DNA of 64,000 bases from Lutjanus erythropterus (GCA_020091685.1 CM034608.1:4936751-5000750), one strand, 5' to 3'; shown: positions 35,320-49,231, numbered from the stretch's first letter. Numbers and translations: made by a program. Notes: generated from the letters alone by a model not told the origin.

Positions 35320-35350
<31 letters not shown>
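35320..35350. repeat. (TA)n tract at the unit A / unit B junction
   Basis: A pure TA repeat ends exactly where unit B begins with cagaatataac. A similar tract ends unit B at 49,187-49,228. Confidence 0.85.
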
Positions 35351-35354
<4 letters not shown>

Positions 35355-36734
35355 ATATAACAAACAACGGAGACTGAATTCCTGACAGATAAGATGAGCT
35401 TTATTGCTACAAGGCCTGTTCAGATTGTCAACACAAACAACTATCCACGATGTCAGTGTTGTTGAGATGGGGGATGAGTTGGGATTTGTGGCCTGTATGT
35501 TTTGAAAGCATGAAAGCTAAAGAAAAGAAACTATTATATCAAAATGGAGGCTAGAATATCTCAGGAAAACGTTCACCAGTGAGACAAGAAACAATACTGA
35601 TCGATGACAAACACAAAATGAGAAAAACTACAGGCTTACCTGTCCCAGAAGATAAAAAATAACACAGTGCACTATTTGATCTGCCTTCCTTGACATCAAC
35701 GCACTTATTCATCTGCTATAATATCGCATTAGCTTAAGACAAGGATGACTGACATGGATGACTATGATACGGCAGCATGTCGTGTAAGCCTGATTAATTA
35801 ATAATAGTCATTCATTTCAATCATCACATTCACAGTTGAGGCCTGTAACGTCAAATAACCTAGAATTACTGTCCTGTTGTCTCGCAAACTTAAACCCTTT
35901 GAAATGGTATATTGTTATTTGAGGCTCACTAACCACATGAATGTCGCACAGTTTGAGCCGTATGCTTCATCTACAGTTAGCAGGAGGCTACTTAAACACA
36001 GACTTTAATAGTTTCAACCGTGAGCTTTAGCTACTGCTACTGTCGAGGCAATTTTTTTGCCTTGAGGCCTCATTTACATCCAAACAACTGTACAGTGCAC
36101 ATAGGCACGAGTACTGAAAGTCGGTAGTAACGCACTGAATCATTAAAGACCAGAGTATTGATAAGCAACAACATTTAAGTTTCAACATGATTTATGATCA
36201 CCTGCTACAGCCTCTCCTCTCTGTGTTAGTGCAGCTCCACCATACACACACATACAGCACGCATACAGAGTGAGCTCAGTACAGTTCTTTTATCCTGTCT
36301 GTCTCATGCGTTGACTTTGTTTATCAGCAGGATGTTTTATGTCACCCCAAATCCCAGCTTGCATTTTGGTTCTTTTTTCCATGCATTTCTCCCCTCATAT
36401 TTCAACATGAAAGTTATAATAGCAGATTAAGACAAATGCTGCCTATATTCAAAAGCTCACTTTTTAAACTATGTTTGGTCCAGTTTTAGTCTTAGGCTTA
36501 GCAGGCTTTACCTGCACACAATCATCCTGACTCACAAATTCACATCATCAACATGATATGATAAAAACTGATCACATGACCGATAAGACAAATGATTGTT
36601 CATTGATAAATGTCTTAAACAGATTAATTTGATTTAAACAGTGATTACTATAGTTGCATATATTATTTAAACTAGTTTCAAACAAATTCAAAGTTAACAA
36701 GAGTAAACAAGCTGAAATAGGTCCCTGTGCTATC

Positions 36735-36885
36735 TGTGAAAAGGCCTCAACCTGTCTCGGTGGGAAAACTGAGCCAAGGGGACACCTGGTGGTAATAGGT
36801 CCAACCAAACTAAACAACAAAGGGGTCAGGAGTGGAGACAGATATTTGAAAATAGTCCTTTCATTTGCTCCTTCCCTGACTGGAT
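36735..36885 (+). repeat. interspersed repeat block in unit B
   Basis: This is the counterpart of 22,185-22,330, with the cctggtggt block shortened. Confidence 0.5.
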
Positions 36886-38691
36886 CTTGTCCTGATGTTA
36901 AAACTGTGGTAGGCAGTTTTTTGGCAATAATGTCATAATAACAATTCAACATATTGTAAATCAAGTGGTCTGAGACAGAACTAGACTTCTGCACCTCCTC
37001 TTGGTTCTGTTTTCAGGCTATAGGAAATCTGGCCAGGGATGGTAGATTTAAAACAATCACTGGTCATCTCAGACTGAGGCCTCTATTGGCTGTTCTACTA
37101 TTGCAGCTGCATGTCCACATTCCTTTGGTGAGACCTGCGACCAATGACAGAAACTCCTGTAAGAACAGTTGCTATAAAATGGAATTATCATAAAGAGAGT
37201 CTTAGAGTCCAGCTGATGAGCAACATGCTTCCAGCCTTTGACCTTAACTTCAGTTGCGTTCATTTACGTCTGTCACAGGGCTGAGAGGACTGGCGGAGCT
37301 GAGACACAGCCAACAGACAGCTGCCTGAGCCCGGAAACTAGCCTGATCATGGATAGCGAGCTAACTAATATTAGCTTTATTTAACCTGTTGCACTCATGA
37401 CCTCAGAGATCTCACACAAGCCTTGTCGTTCTTGTCCTTATATTTATGACTCATGTTTGCAGTCGTATCACAAGTTGCATTTTGTTTAAGCTTCTCCTCG
37501 TCCATGTTTTGTGAGGCTAAGCAATGACGCTGTAAACTGTAGTCAGTGAAACAACACTTTTTAGGACCTCATGGATGCTCTTGCCAGCTGCCTGTCAGGA
37601 AGCGTTTGGCCCAGAACTCCCTTTACCAGGCTCATTATGGTTATATAATGGCAATTTATTATTTTATCCATTTGACTGATTATTACTAATACATTTCTTC
37701 AATAAAATATTGTCCCATGGGGAAAATCTCTTCGTTTTACTTTTTGTTGCTCTCTTGAAAGAGGCACTGTGGCTATAGAAAAATCAGCTGTGGTCGCCCT
37801 GGTCCCCATTTGATGCTTCAACGTCAAATCAAGTTCGGAGGGAGCATCAAGGCAGTTTGACATGTGTCCGGATGTTTTCAGTGCATGTTCTGCCATTTTG
37901 AACAATGGCTGTGCATTAAAACTCAACTACAGATGCTTTAGTGCATGTTGGCCTTATGTGTCATGCTATTCTAGTCTCAGATTATACAACTATACATTTT
38001 GCATCTACTAATATAAATGAATTAAGCAACACTTTTTCAATTTGAATTGCATTTGTTACATTTGACTGGAATTGACTTGTTTTGAATGTAGCAAAATAAG
38101 TGATGCCAGTAAAGAATACCAATAAAGAAAAAATATTTTCCTGTTCATAAGGTGAGAATAAACCCTGGAGAACATGAAGAGTTCAAAGCCAGGTCAGTAT
38201 CAGCACCAACACTTTCTGTATTTTTCTGCATGGGCAGGTCAAGAAACTGTTTACAATTAATGAAGTAGTTAGATGGAACAGATTTGTTAAATCATATCAC
38301 AGCTGCTCCAAACAGAGCAAAGCCTACCAAAGAATGAGTGGTCTTTGTCAACATATGAACCTAAAACTGACTTAATATCTGAACAAGGTAAGCTTAAGTT
38401 GTGTATTGTGAGCAGAATGGACTTTAAGGAATTATTATTCAGTTTGGAGTCTCAAACATTTCACAGACAACAGGAATACTTGACTTGCTTGAATGACTCC
38501 TCCCACTGCAATGTATCAAAGCCTGATAACTCCTCCTCCTCTTCCTGCTTTCAGCAGCCAGTCCCATTCAGGTCATGTGTGTTTGCTTTCTGACAACCAC
38601 AGATCTGTAAGTTTACAGATGGGTGTAACCAACATGCTGTGAAGTGTAAGTGCTGTTAAGCCCCATTCAATGCCTATCAGTGAGTGAACAT

Positions 38692-38703
38692 GAAACTGAA
38701 ACT
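38692..38703 (+). promoter_or_regulatory. ISRE-type site 1 upstream of TRIM copy 4
   Basis: GAAACTGAAACT is unchanged relative to unit A. The second site (38,743-38,754) reads GAAAGTGAAACG, with its last base altered. Confidence 0.5.
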
Positions 38704-38784
38704 CAGTGTTCATCTGGATTGTTCTTGTTTTTTCCTGTATGAGAAAGTGAAACGATTAGACATTCATTGTCTCTGGGACATGAA

Positions 38785-40443
38785 ATGGCAGCAAAGAACT
38801 CAGATGGACCAGGAAAAATTCTGCTGTTCGATCTGTTTGGATCTACTGAAGGATCAGTGACTATTCCTGTGGACACAGCTACTGTATGAACTGTATTAAA
38901 CACTACTGGGATGAAGAGGATCAGAGGAAAATCCTCAGCTGTCCTCAGTGTAGACAGACCTTCATACCGAGGCCTGCTCTGGTGAAAAACACCATGTTAG
39001 CAGATTTAGTGGAGGAGCTGAAGAAGACAGACTCCAAGCTGCCCAGCTGATCACTGCTATGCTGGACCAGGATGTGTCCTGTGATTTCTGCACTGGGAAA
39101 GCTGAAAGCTGTCAGGTCGTGTCTGCAGTGTCTGGTTTCTTACTGTGAGCAACACCTCCAGCCTCACTATGAATCCCTGCCTTTGAAAAACACAAGCTGG
39201 TCGACCTCCAAGAAGCTTCAGGAGAACATCTGTACTCATCACAATGAGGTAATGAAGATTTTCTGTCGCACTGATCAGCAGTGTATCTGTTATCTCTGCT
39301 CCATGGATGAACATAAAGATCATGACACAGTTTCAGCTGGAGCAGAACGGACTGAGAGGAGAGGCTCGAGATGAGTCAAAAACTCCAGCAGAGAATCCAG
39401 GACAGAGAGAAAGATGTGAAGGTGCTTTCAGGGAGGTGGAGGCTATCAATCACTCTGCTGATAAAGCAGTGAGGATAATGAGAATATGTCCACTGAGTTG
39501 GTCCGTCTAATCAAGAAAAGAGACTCTGATGTGAAGCAGCAAATCAGATCTCGGCAGAAAACCAAGTGAGTCAGTCAAAGAGCTTCAGGAGAAGCTGCAG
39601 CAGGAGATCACTGAACTGAGGAGGAAAGATGCTCAGCTGAAGAAGCTCTCACACACGAGGACGACACCCAGTTTCTACACCATTATCACTCACTTTCAAA
39701 TCATACTGACACTAAAGACTCACCCAGCATCAATATCCGTCCAATACAACACTTTGAGGTTGTGACAGCTGCTGTGTTAAAAGTCAGAGATAAACTACAG
39801 GACATCATTAGTGATGTGTGACAAAGATTTCACAGACAGTGACTGAAGTGGATGTTTTACTGCCACAACCAGAACCCAAGACCCGAGATGAGTTCTTAAA
39901 ATATTCATGTCAAATGACACTGGATCCAAACACAGCACACACACATCTGTTATTATCTAAAGGAACAGGAAAACAAGGTTCAATGAATTAGCTGCAGTTG
40001 CACTGGCGTTAAAAGCAATGTATGGCTTTCACCATGTAATGCCCATTTCCTTCAGGAGGTTTCAGGTCCTGAGTGAAAAGAGTCTGACTGGACGTTGTTA
40101 CTGGGAGGTGGAAAGGAGTGGGTTAGTTTCAGTAGCAGTTGCATACAAGAATATTTGTTACACAAACGAATGTAGATTTGGAAACAATGATGAGTCCTGG
40201 ACTTTGGAGTGTTCAGATGACAGGTATGAATTCATACATAACAACATCAACACTTCCATCTCAGGTCCTCAGTCCTCCAGAATAGGAGTGTACCTGGATC
40301 ACAGTGCAGGTATTCTGTCCTTTTACAGCGTCTCTGAAACCATGACTCTCCTCCACAGAGTCCAGACCACATTCACTCAGCCGCTCTATGCTGGACTTGG
40401 GCTTCATTGTAGATCCACAGCTGAGTTGTGTGAGTTAAAGTAG
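38785..40443 (+). pseudogene. fish TRIM copy 4, multiply frameshifted duplicate of copy 3
   Basis: The start ATG is kept, but losses of 2, 1 and 1 bases in the RING region lead to a TGA after 34 codons (38,887-38,889). About fifteen to twenty further 1-3 base deletions break the B-boxes, coiled coil and linker. From about 40,018 to 40,443 the SPRY part is free of indels and differs from copy 3 by only a few substitutions. Even so, at some changed sites (for example the GTGAAAAACACCATG stretch near 38,981) copy 4 matches copies 1 and 2 rather than copy 3. Non-functional as written. Sequencing error in this unit is a real alternative. Confidence 0.82.
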
Positions 40444-40995
40444 TGAGATTTTTTTCTCTCTATTTGACTTGATAATCACACCATGTAGGCAATATGCCTT
40501 CTTCTGCTTTTGATTTTCTGTTGAAGTTTAAGTTTTGGGAGGTGACAGAGAGTTTTGCCATTAAAATACAGATGCATATATTGAAGGTATTCACTGTTGT
40601 GCTGAAAATATAAAAGTACATGTAGAAAGAAAGATTGAACCATTCATATACCAGGAATGACTGATTATATGAACAAAATCATTCAATTAAGTATATTTTT
40701 TCTCTCCAGTAAGTATTTCTTTTGAGTTAATTTACGAGAATACCAGACCTACTTGAGATACTTAGAAGCAACTACTGTAGAATTATTATGTTGTTGTCCC
40801 AGGAAACGTAAAGAGCTGGAGAGGCTCAAAGTCTCAAAACAACAAAACAAACATCAAAATTCACAACATGAGTTTAAAAAAAGAGGTTCTTATGAATAAA
40901 AACTACACAGCCACACTGCGCCTGTACCTAACTTGAGACTGCTAAGGCCACAATCCTTAAAGATACAAACATAAACAGTAACCTAAAAAAATCTT

Positions 40996-41090
40996 CCCGA
41001 AGCTTAATTTTGTTCTCATCACAATGAGGTGATGAAGATTTTCTGATGATTGAGCTACTGATCAACAGTATATCTATTATCTTTGTATAT
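40996..41090 (+). pseudogene. orphan TRIM B-box 2 fragment, unit B
   Basis: This is the counterpart of 26,995-27,090, near-identical, with the same internal breaks. The fragment therefore predates the large duplication. Confidence 0.6.
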
Positions 41091-41225
41091 AGTTTAATAA
41101 GAGCAGGTTATTGACAGGTATGCACATTTTCTAAAGAGACTAAAGTAATAATAAAAACAATTTCAATATATATGAAATATTAAGATAAAAATACACATCT
41201 GGATATTGAACTATTTTGATAGTTA

Positions 41226-41445
41226 ATCATTTATCCATCCATCATCAACCGCTTATCCAAAGTCTGGTTGTGGAGGTAACAGTTCAACAGGTGACCCCAG
41301 GCATCCCTTTCCGATACGTTAGCCAGCTCTAACTGGGGATCCCGAGGTGTTCCCAGGCCAGAGTGGAGACATAATCCCTTCACTTAGTCCTTGGTCTGCC
41401 CCATGACCCCCTCTCAGCTGGACCTGCCCTCTGGCTAAGCTCTCT
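41226..41445 (-). mobile_element. non-LTR retrotransposon 3'-end fragment, unit B
   Basis: This is the counterpart of 27,228-27,450 with extra single-base losses. It starts ccatccatcatcaaccgctt. Confidence 0.6.
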
Positions 41446-41574
41446 TTGTCACAACGACGCGTAAAGTGAATGCAAAACCGCTCTCGCTGTCGATTCTGTG
41501 GCCCATCTATTACACAGCCGTCAAAATCTGAGAAATCATTTTAAAAATAAGAATATGGCAGAAATTGATTATAA

Positions 41575-41880
41575 TATTTTTGAGTCTGTTTTCAGCAGTG
41601 TATAATCACCTGGAAATAGGAATTGTTGTGTTTTTGTTACTTTGGAGTGAGCCCCAAATAGAGGAAGCGTGTCCTCCTCTGTGGAGTCCGCCATGTTTTA
41701 CCACCATGTTTCTGCATTAACTCAGAAAGGAAAAACCAGGCACTGATTCTAGATACGTTTTGCTTTTTGCACAGTTTTACATCCACCATTGGTTCTCCTG
41801 CATGCTTGAATGGGACAGTGAGGCGAGGTGTTTGCAATCTGCAAGCCTATCACTAGATGCCAGTGGTCCTTTAAGGAAAT
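41575..41880. repeat. teleost MITE-like repeat, unit B
   Basis: This is the counterpart of 27,590-27,890. Confidence 0.5.
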
Positions 41881-41884
41881 TAAA

Positions 41885-44800
41885 AAAATCTGATTAACTT
41901 TACTTTTGTGAACAATATAATCAAATGAATCCTTTCTTGTTGAGTAGAAGGGTTACAGTGACAGGAAGCAACCGTATCTATTTCTTAAATACAGAAGAAT
42001 CTAGAAGTAATATTTAATATGTACAATCTGCATGATGTTGTGATGTTATGTTATGCTATGATTATTGTGAGTTTAATTCATCAAATCTAAGTCCAAATCT
42101 CTGGATCAGAAAAGTGTAATATTTCTGTCCTGTGAAAACAACTTGTCTCCAAAACTGGTGATTTAGAATTTTTCAATAAAACTAAAGGAGGAGGAGTGCT
42201 TGTTTTTGAGTTGAGACTACCCTCTTCTCTTTAGCCAAATAAACCATTTACAAAGTCACTGGATAATCTGAAAATGCATTGCCACAAAGTTGGAAATGTG
42301 GCTGTTTTTCTCCTTAAAAGTTGCCATTTTGGAGATAAGTGTTTTTATTTGGCAGCAATGATATGTAAATGTATGTTTGTGTCGTCATCTGACTGTAAGT
42401 ACTAAACTCAGGTCTTACTACAAGTGTATTAGAACAGTTTAACAGAAGTGTCAGTGTATCATAAAGAACTGTATAAGACGTCTGTGTGTTTGAATAAATC
42501 AGTACTGTTTGGAGCCTCTGGGTGTCACTGCAGGACTGTGTCTCTCTCAGCTCTGACTCAGTCAAAACTCAGTGTGTAGTGTCACTGTGGGAACAGAGGA
42601 TGGCAGCTCTCATGGCACCGAAACATCTGAACAGGCTTCACCGCTCATATTTTCTCGTATATTCCTGCATCTTCACCTGACAGTGCAATTTGAAGACACT
42701 TGAGGATGTGACTTTTCCAGACACACACAGTCCTCACTCCATCTATGAAGAACCTGATTTTTATTCATTTATTTTCCCACTTGTTTTTGTTTGTTTTTGC
42801 CCGACAAGTACATCGGGCTGGTAAAGCCAAAATTACACCATTTTTAATGTATATATTTTGATTCATAGCTTTAAATCCACATTCACATTTAAACTAACCA
42901 ATCAACTTCTAATATGTCCTTATTTATAGAGTTTCTTCATTCTTAGGCATTAGCTTATTTGTATATTTATTTTATTACAATACACAAAATAAAATAATAT
43001 ACAGTATATATACATATATTTCTTCCAGCACGTTCTCTAATTATCATTTGTTCTCTGAGAGTTCTCACATTATTCTAAAATATCAGGCTTCTATAATTGC
43101 ACACAGGGGAAAGCATAACATGTACACCACTGAATCCACGTAAAACCTTTTACTGCACCTATCATTACACAGGAGGACAGTAAAAGTACACTTACATGAG
43201 TTCTGTACTTTGGTACATTTTTCAAGTGTTCATCACAGCAGTAAAAGACAGTAAATCACAGTAAACTACCCCACGCTTTCAGTCCAGTTCAAAGAGTTTG
43301 CTGCATTTTGAAAACCTTAAATTTGAAACTGGCGGTTTCGAATACTCACACCATGGCTATATCTGAAGTCCATGTTTGAGATTTTTAAATGAATACAGAT
43401 TCATATTGTGGCATAATAATGTTTGTCATAATGTTTGCTCTTTTTCTGCACACAAATGTTATCACTGCCAACAAAAATTCACTATCTGACATGCAAAAGC
43501 AGGTTTGAGGTGTGTAAACCCTTTGTTTAATTCCAGATAAACATTTTAAACAAAGTTGTCTGTGCTTGTAGTAGTTACAGTTTTATACTATATTTTTATG
43601 GATCTTCCTGTGAAGTTGGCTGCAGGTCCTGTGTGAACCCAAATAATTTACTAATAGTTAACTAGCTAAAAATGCCAAGTTAACTTTCCTGACTAAAGCC
43701 CTTTTAGATATGTATCTTTTAATCTAGTCAAATACAGCGTTATTAGTAGAGATGGGTACCAAAACCTGATATTAAATAGAGTCCAGGTCTAAATAATTAA
43801 ATATCACAGCATTGATAAAATATGAAAAGAAAATGCTCTTGAAAACATCTGTATGTTGCAAAAGTGCTCCAGTATTTGAACTGAAGTAAAAATTTGAGTG
43901 AACAACTTTAACTTGTATTGGAGTAATATTTGATCAGGAGTCTGTATACTTTGAGGACAGATAAATACGAGTAAACACTTAAAGGCCCTGAAAACTCTAC
44001 TTCTGCTACTGTAGCAGAAGTAAAGTTTAACATATTTGTTTTAGGTTGAAGAGTTCAGGGCTCACACTGAGGTCACAAATCATGCACCACTCATAGATAT
44101 TGAATCAGAATTTGATGGCATTTGGCATTTGGCAGCAACAGCTATTTACTGTGTAAAGATATCATGGACTGATGGTTTCCTGATTAGAGAATGAAGTCCC
44201 AGTCCTCTGTGTGCATTGTAATCTGAGCTTTTCTGGTCTTTAAAAAGTTTTCAATATATGTTGGTATGCTACACTCACTCTGCACTCACATGAATTGACT
44301 CATTGGCACTTCAGCGCTTATTTTCACCAAATGAAAGTGAGTATGCAGTTCATACCACTTGGCAAGATAAGGAGGACATTGCCAAAATTTCAAAAAGTGT
44401 TGTGAGTATGTGAGAACTATTTCAAAAGGCAAGAGTCAACTTCTATTAATTATACATTTTCAATTACATAATTTATTTTAAAATAACACTCTCTCCCACT
44501 GACCCTGGGAATCTATTTAATATGAATTAGAGCAACCATGTGTTACTTCACCTTGACCAGGCTGAATTTTGGGTGAAAACAAGCGCTGTTTAAGTGCAGA
44601 GGCAAATACAGAAGACTAGTGTCATTTCATACACGTTAATGTTGGCAATGTAATTAGTTTACCATAATGCCACAGTGGACAGATGACTAAATCAGCAAAA
44701 TAGTGTTTTAAAAGTGGCAGATATCAGAAATATATCACCTGGAGATTCAGTAAGGTATTTGCACATGACAATATATATCACCTCCAGCCACTAGGTGGAG

Positions 44801-46200
44801 TCATTCCTCAATTTGATGACGGTGGACACTCACTAACTCCTATTTCTTTATTTATTTTCTATGTAATGACGCTGATTATTGATCGGCAAAGACAGCATGA
44901 TTGTTCACTTGACTGCCTCCAGGATTTGGGCTCCTAATAGCTCAACTGTGATGCGATTTTTCTTATTTATGCATTTAAACTGGTAAAGACTTTGGAATTT
45001 GCTTGACCACCAGTCACATTAGGAGCGTTGTTTTCAGGGGCAAAGTTGAATGCCTGATGGATGGATTGGCCCATAGAGAGAAGTCAAGCCCCCTCTGGCA
45101 GACCACGAGGGACCTAACTATGGAGAAAATATGAATGGCAGTCTATGGCGAGAGAAATTATTTTTGATTCCGTTTGAACCGTACAAATTACGCATGATGT
45201 TTGTCAGTTTTAAAGATAATTTTACAAGTCAAGAAAGTCTCAGTTTGTGTGAAACCACTCACTCGCTCTCGACAATATACGTCACCAACACCAATCTTGC
45301 TGACTCTTGAAACGTTATCTTTATCCAGCGAGACTGGTAGTTTTATCAGCTGTAAACAGAAAGAAAAGTAAGACCGCTGTTGTGTGACTACATCCCGGTA
45401 CAAAAACAAACATTGTAGCTTCAACGGCTAACGTAAACTTTTGTAAGGAGAAAGTCCTGACACCTAAGCAACTGCAGGGTGTGTAGTCTTTCTAATTATC
45501 TTAACAGTCTGGCACTTCAACAGTTTGATGACAAATGGCTTTTTGACTTATGCTTTAAACTTAAACTTAAACTTAACTTAAACTTATGCTTTAAATTGAC
45601 AAACATCATATGTGTGATTCGTGGCACAGTTCAAATGGGATTTCAGAAAACAGACCTGACTTCACCTCTTTGTACCATCTGTGGCTCCAACTTTCTCTAC
45701 TCTGCTGTACTCATTTCTGAGTGCTAGGCCTGTTACATATTTCATCTTTATAGTAGGAAAGGAGACAAAAAGACATCAGAATGTGTCAAAGACAGAGAGA
45801 CAGGTAAAAATTTGAGAAGGCAGATAAAAGTATAAAAACTGAGCAGACAGACTACAATAATAATTTCCTTTAAAATTTGAGCAAACTCCTGAGCATTAAT
45901 GGAAGAATAGACGGAGGAGCGTCAGCAACATTTAAGACTTTGCTTTGCCTCAAAAGGATCTTAGTCTCCAAAAAAGTCACTTTATTTTGTACCTTAAAAG
46001 TGTCCATATTAACATTTGATGGTTTCTCTACCTTAAAGCATGACTGACATGAGACTCCATTGGGTTTTAAAAGTTTAAATTTGATTCGATTCATCCGTAC
46101 AACCAATAAAATTACTGCTGTAACACTGCTAACAGCATGTTAAATCACCTTTTTTGGCTGCTATCGCTCAGTCTCTCTGTCAAATCTGCATCAGTTCCAC
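41885..46200. other. spacer in unit B, no gene seen
   Basis: Same content as 27,900-32,270 of unit A, including the repeat at about 45,020-45,560. No gene was recognised. Confidence 0.4.
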
Positions 46201-46599
46201 ATCGGAGGCAGGCGGACTTAGATAATGCTCTCCATATTTACAGTGGCAGGAGGATTGGGAGGTTTTTGACTAGATCCCATTTGTGTGAACCTATTAGTGC
46301 TGAGCGCTCTGAGCTCCCTCTGATACGCCTCTGAGATTAGGCAATGGTATTACTGTAAGAGGATCGACTCGCCTCGAGGTGAGGGCCGAATATACAGAGA
46401 GGGAGAGACAGAGAGAGAGGAACACACACAAAGACGGGAACATGCTCGCACAGATGGGACCACACTCCCCGGAAAAAAAAAAAAATCAGGACCTGGCAGT
46501 GAGGGAAGAGATAGAGGAGGAACACACACACGCACACACACACTTCAGACTGAAGAACTGAAACCAAGGACCTGCAATGATAACGATGGTAATGAGAGG

Positions 46600-46601
<2 letters not shown>

Positions 46602-46645
<44 letters not shown>
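46602..46645. repeat. (GT)22 microsatellite, unit B
   Basis: Uninterrupted GT repeats, eight repeats longer than the unit A counterpart. Confidence 0.9.
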
Positions 46646-46647
<2 letters not shown>

Positions 46648-49183
46648 ACCTCTTCTGTTCTATTTGGAGGAGAGAACAAAAACCTGGCCCATCCCAATGC
46701 ATAAAATTAATTTCAAAAGAAAGAGACCTGATCCAAAGCTCTCCATTCATTAAAAGGAAAGTGCTACAAAAATACATTTATTTTTCTGAACCTCACAGCT
46801 CAAAGTTCTCCTGTAATGATCTGAGCTGCTCTGGGATCAGATCTAATAACTGATACTGGTATCAAATTGCTTGCATGCTTTGTAATGTTACTGTAAATGA
46901 AATTATCACCAGGATCATCAAATAATTAGTGCAAAGATATAGTAAAATATTTAATCAAACCTCACAAAGTGAACTGTATACAGCAGAAGTGTCCTTAGAC
47001 TTGAAAATACTTGATATTTCCCGAAGCCTGAGCCCACAATTAATTTTCTGAATCAACTAACATGAGTTCTATTAATTCCCAGCAAGTCGACACTTAATTG
47101 CCACAATGCCCAGATCCACTTTGTTTGAGACAATCTGACAACATCCAGTTGTAGGAAAGAACTATGATGAACTAGTGTGGCGTTACTGAGCTCTAGTTGG
47201 GAAAATTGAAACCAAAGATAATTTTGTTCATGTACAAAAAGTACAAGGTGGTCAACAAGAAATTATTAAATGTGCATTGATTTCTTTTGCATGTGGCCTA
47301 CTTAATTTTTACAAGATTAATTAACTTTATGGATCATTTTACAACACAGGGTTGTATAATAAAGTTAATTGTAGTTCTCTTTAAGCTAATCATAATAACA
47401 AAAACATTCACAAAAATACATATGTAGCATGGATAAATAAAAATAAATAAAAATTATTAGAATATAAATTGTAAATTATAAAAACTCATGTCACCACTGT
47501 GTTGTGATTGGTAGGACTATTTATCTTTTACGTAAAATTTCAAGCAAAGGAATGTAAGGATCTGTAAGACACTAATGTGTAGCGCTGTACTTTAAGTAGG
47601 AATGGTAAATTAATGCTATGCATGCATGCATGAAGTAAATTTGTACATGTGCATGTATGTACTTTATGCTACCTCCAGAAGTTATTGCCCCACTTGGGCC
47701 CCTCAGTCAAAAAGCCTGGATCACAGAGACCATAGAATTCATTTTAAGAGTCTTTTTAAACCGAAAGTACAAAGTGATCTCTCCATTAGCTTACAGTGAG
47801 TAAAAGAGAAGTCAGCTTCTCTCCCAAAGACCTCAGTGTCACAGGCTTGTCTTGGATTGAGAGGAGGAAGAGGAGATGCAGAGACAGAGGATGATGATGT
47901 ATGTGTCACACAGAGTAAATGCATTTAGGAGTAGATGAAAGCTACAGCTCTGGACTTCAGGAAATTGAATCTTCATGGCTGCTGCTGGACCTCGGTAATA
48001 AAAATTTTCCCGGCTGTAATAACCCTGGTTGGACGTTTCTCGGTTGAATTGACCCCTGTCTAAGTTCTGTCACTGTCTGGTCAGCTGTTTACACCGGCAC
48101 AAATGTTGCATCTCAACATGCATCTTGGACAGCTCTTAAGTGCAGGTGTGATCCAGTCGCTCAGACCACATTCAGAGGTGGTCTGGGTCACATGTGACCA
48201 CATTCTTTCGGCAGTGTGTTCACAGTGTGCCTGGGCCACACTGAAGGACCGCCTACTCAAATGATGTCCTCCAAGTCTACATTTGCTTTACTGTAATGCA
48301 AATTACATGTTTTGCTCTTAGCAGACGATTTCACCATTGAACTAGAGACCGACAGCATCCAATTTTTAAAAGGTCACACAGTTTAGAGTCACTGAGTGAG
48401 AAAATCTTAAATATATCTTGCAAAATGGCTATGACAAATTCTTTATCAGTTGTGTCCTCTTGTAGATTCTGGATTAAATGCAATACATTAAGTTGTTTCT
48501 TTCCATGTCACTGAATGAGGACCCTGGACAGTGATCTTAAAGATCCTAAAACACAAGAGTGTATCATATGATTTTCCCCAATTCCTCTGCTGAGAAACAA
48601 CCAGAAAGTATCCAAGTACATTTAGTTATGCCTCATTTCAATTTAGGTCTTATTTTTGTAGTTTTTCCTTCCTTTTGTATGTTATATAATTGTTCTCATC
48701 AAATTAGGGGCTTATGCTGACATCACAAAAACAAAGTCAGATGGGACAACAAACAGTTCATCCATTATTATTATTATTTAAACTTGACGGTAAAATTGAA
48801 CGGGCTCCTCCAAAATGTCAGTAATAATCCCTCATTGTTACTGTACAGGAAGCTAAAACAGGAGGTCAGACTATAAATTATGACAGGTTTAGAACTGACA
48901 GTAGGGGCATCAGTTTTACTGTTTTGTGATCCCAGATCCCAGCAATGAACTTGATAAGGATCATTTCATTATTACTGATAGAAATCATGGACAAAACTAT
49001 GAAAAGAAGACCCAGTTTGTATGAATCACTGGAACTTTCCTCACGAGTACAGACTCTTCCTTCCAATACAAGATGGAGAACGTTACCACAAGGTGATTCT
49101 CATGAACCAACCTAAGCTATGTATACGGACAAACTCACTAAAACCTTGTATGTTAAAATTCATTATTTCAATTGTGTGCACAG

Positions 49184-49186
<3 letters not shown>
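46646..49186. other. spacer at the end of unit B, no gene seen
   Basis: This is the counterpart of 32,720-35,319. No coding signal was recognised. Confidence 0.4.

Positions 49187-49228
<42 letters not shown>
49187..49228. repeat. (AT)21 tract at the end of unit B
   Basis: Pure AT repeat after cacagttc. The sequence beyond it is not part of the duplication. Confidence 0.85.

Positions 49229-49231
<3 letters not shown>

Larger units (their letters stand above)
20807..35350 (+). repeat. large tandem segmental duplication, unit A
   Basis: From cagaatataacaaacaacgg at 20,807 to a (TA)n tract at 35,320-35,350, this unit is repeated directly after it as unit B (35,351 to about 49,228). Gene order, repeats and spacers all match. 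Unit A carries the intact TRIM copy 3. It has about 480 bases (about 22,785-23,262) missing from unit B. Most single differences between the units are small deletions in B. Confidence 0.9.
35351..49228 (+). repeat. large tandem segmental duplication, unit B
   Basis: This direct copy of unit A is about 670 bases shorter. Roughly 480 bases come from one large deletion, and the rest from many 1-3 base losses spread through coding and non-coding sequence. It also has bases absent from A: about 20 near 35,426, about 30 near 36,689, and a short ttaaac-type expansion near 45,555. Substitutions are fewer than expected for so many indels. This could be true decay of a recent duplicate, or a poorly polished or falsely duplicated haplotype. 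Confidence 0.88.
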
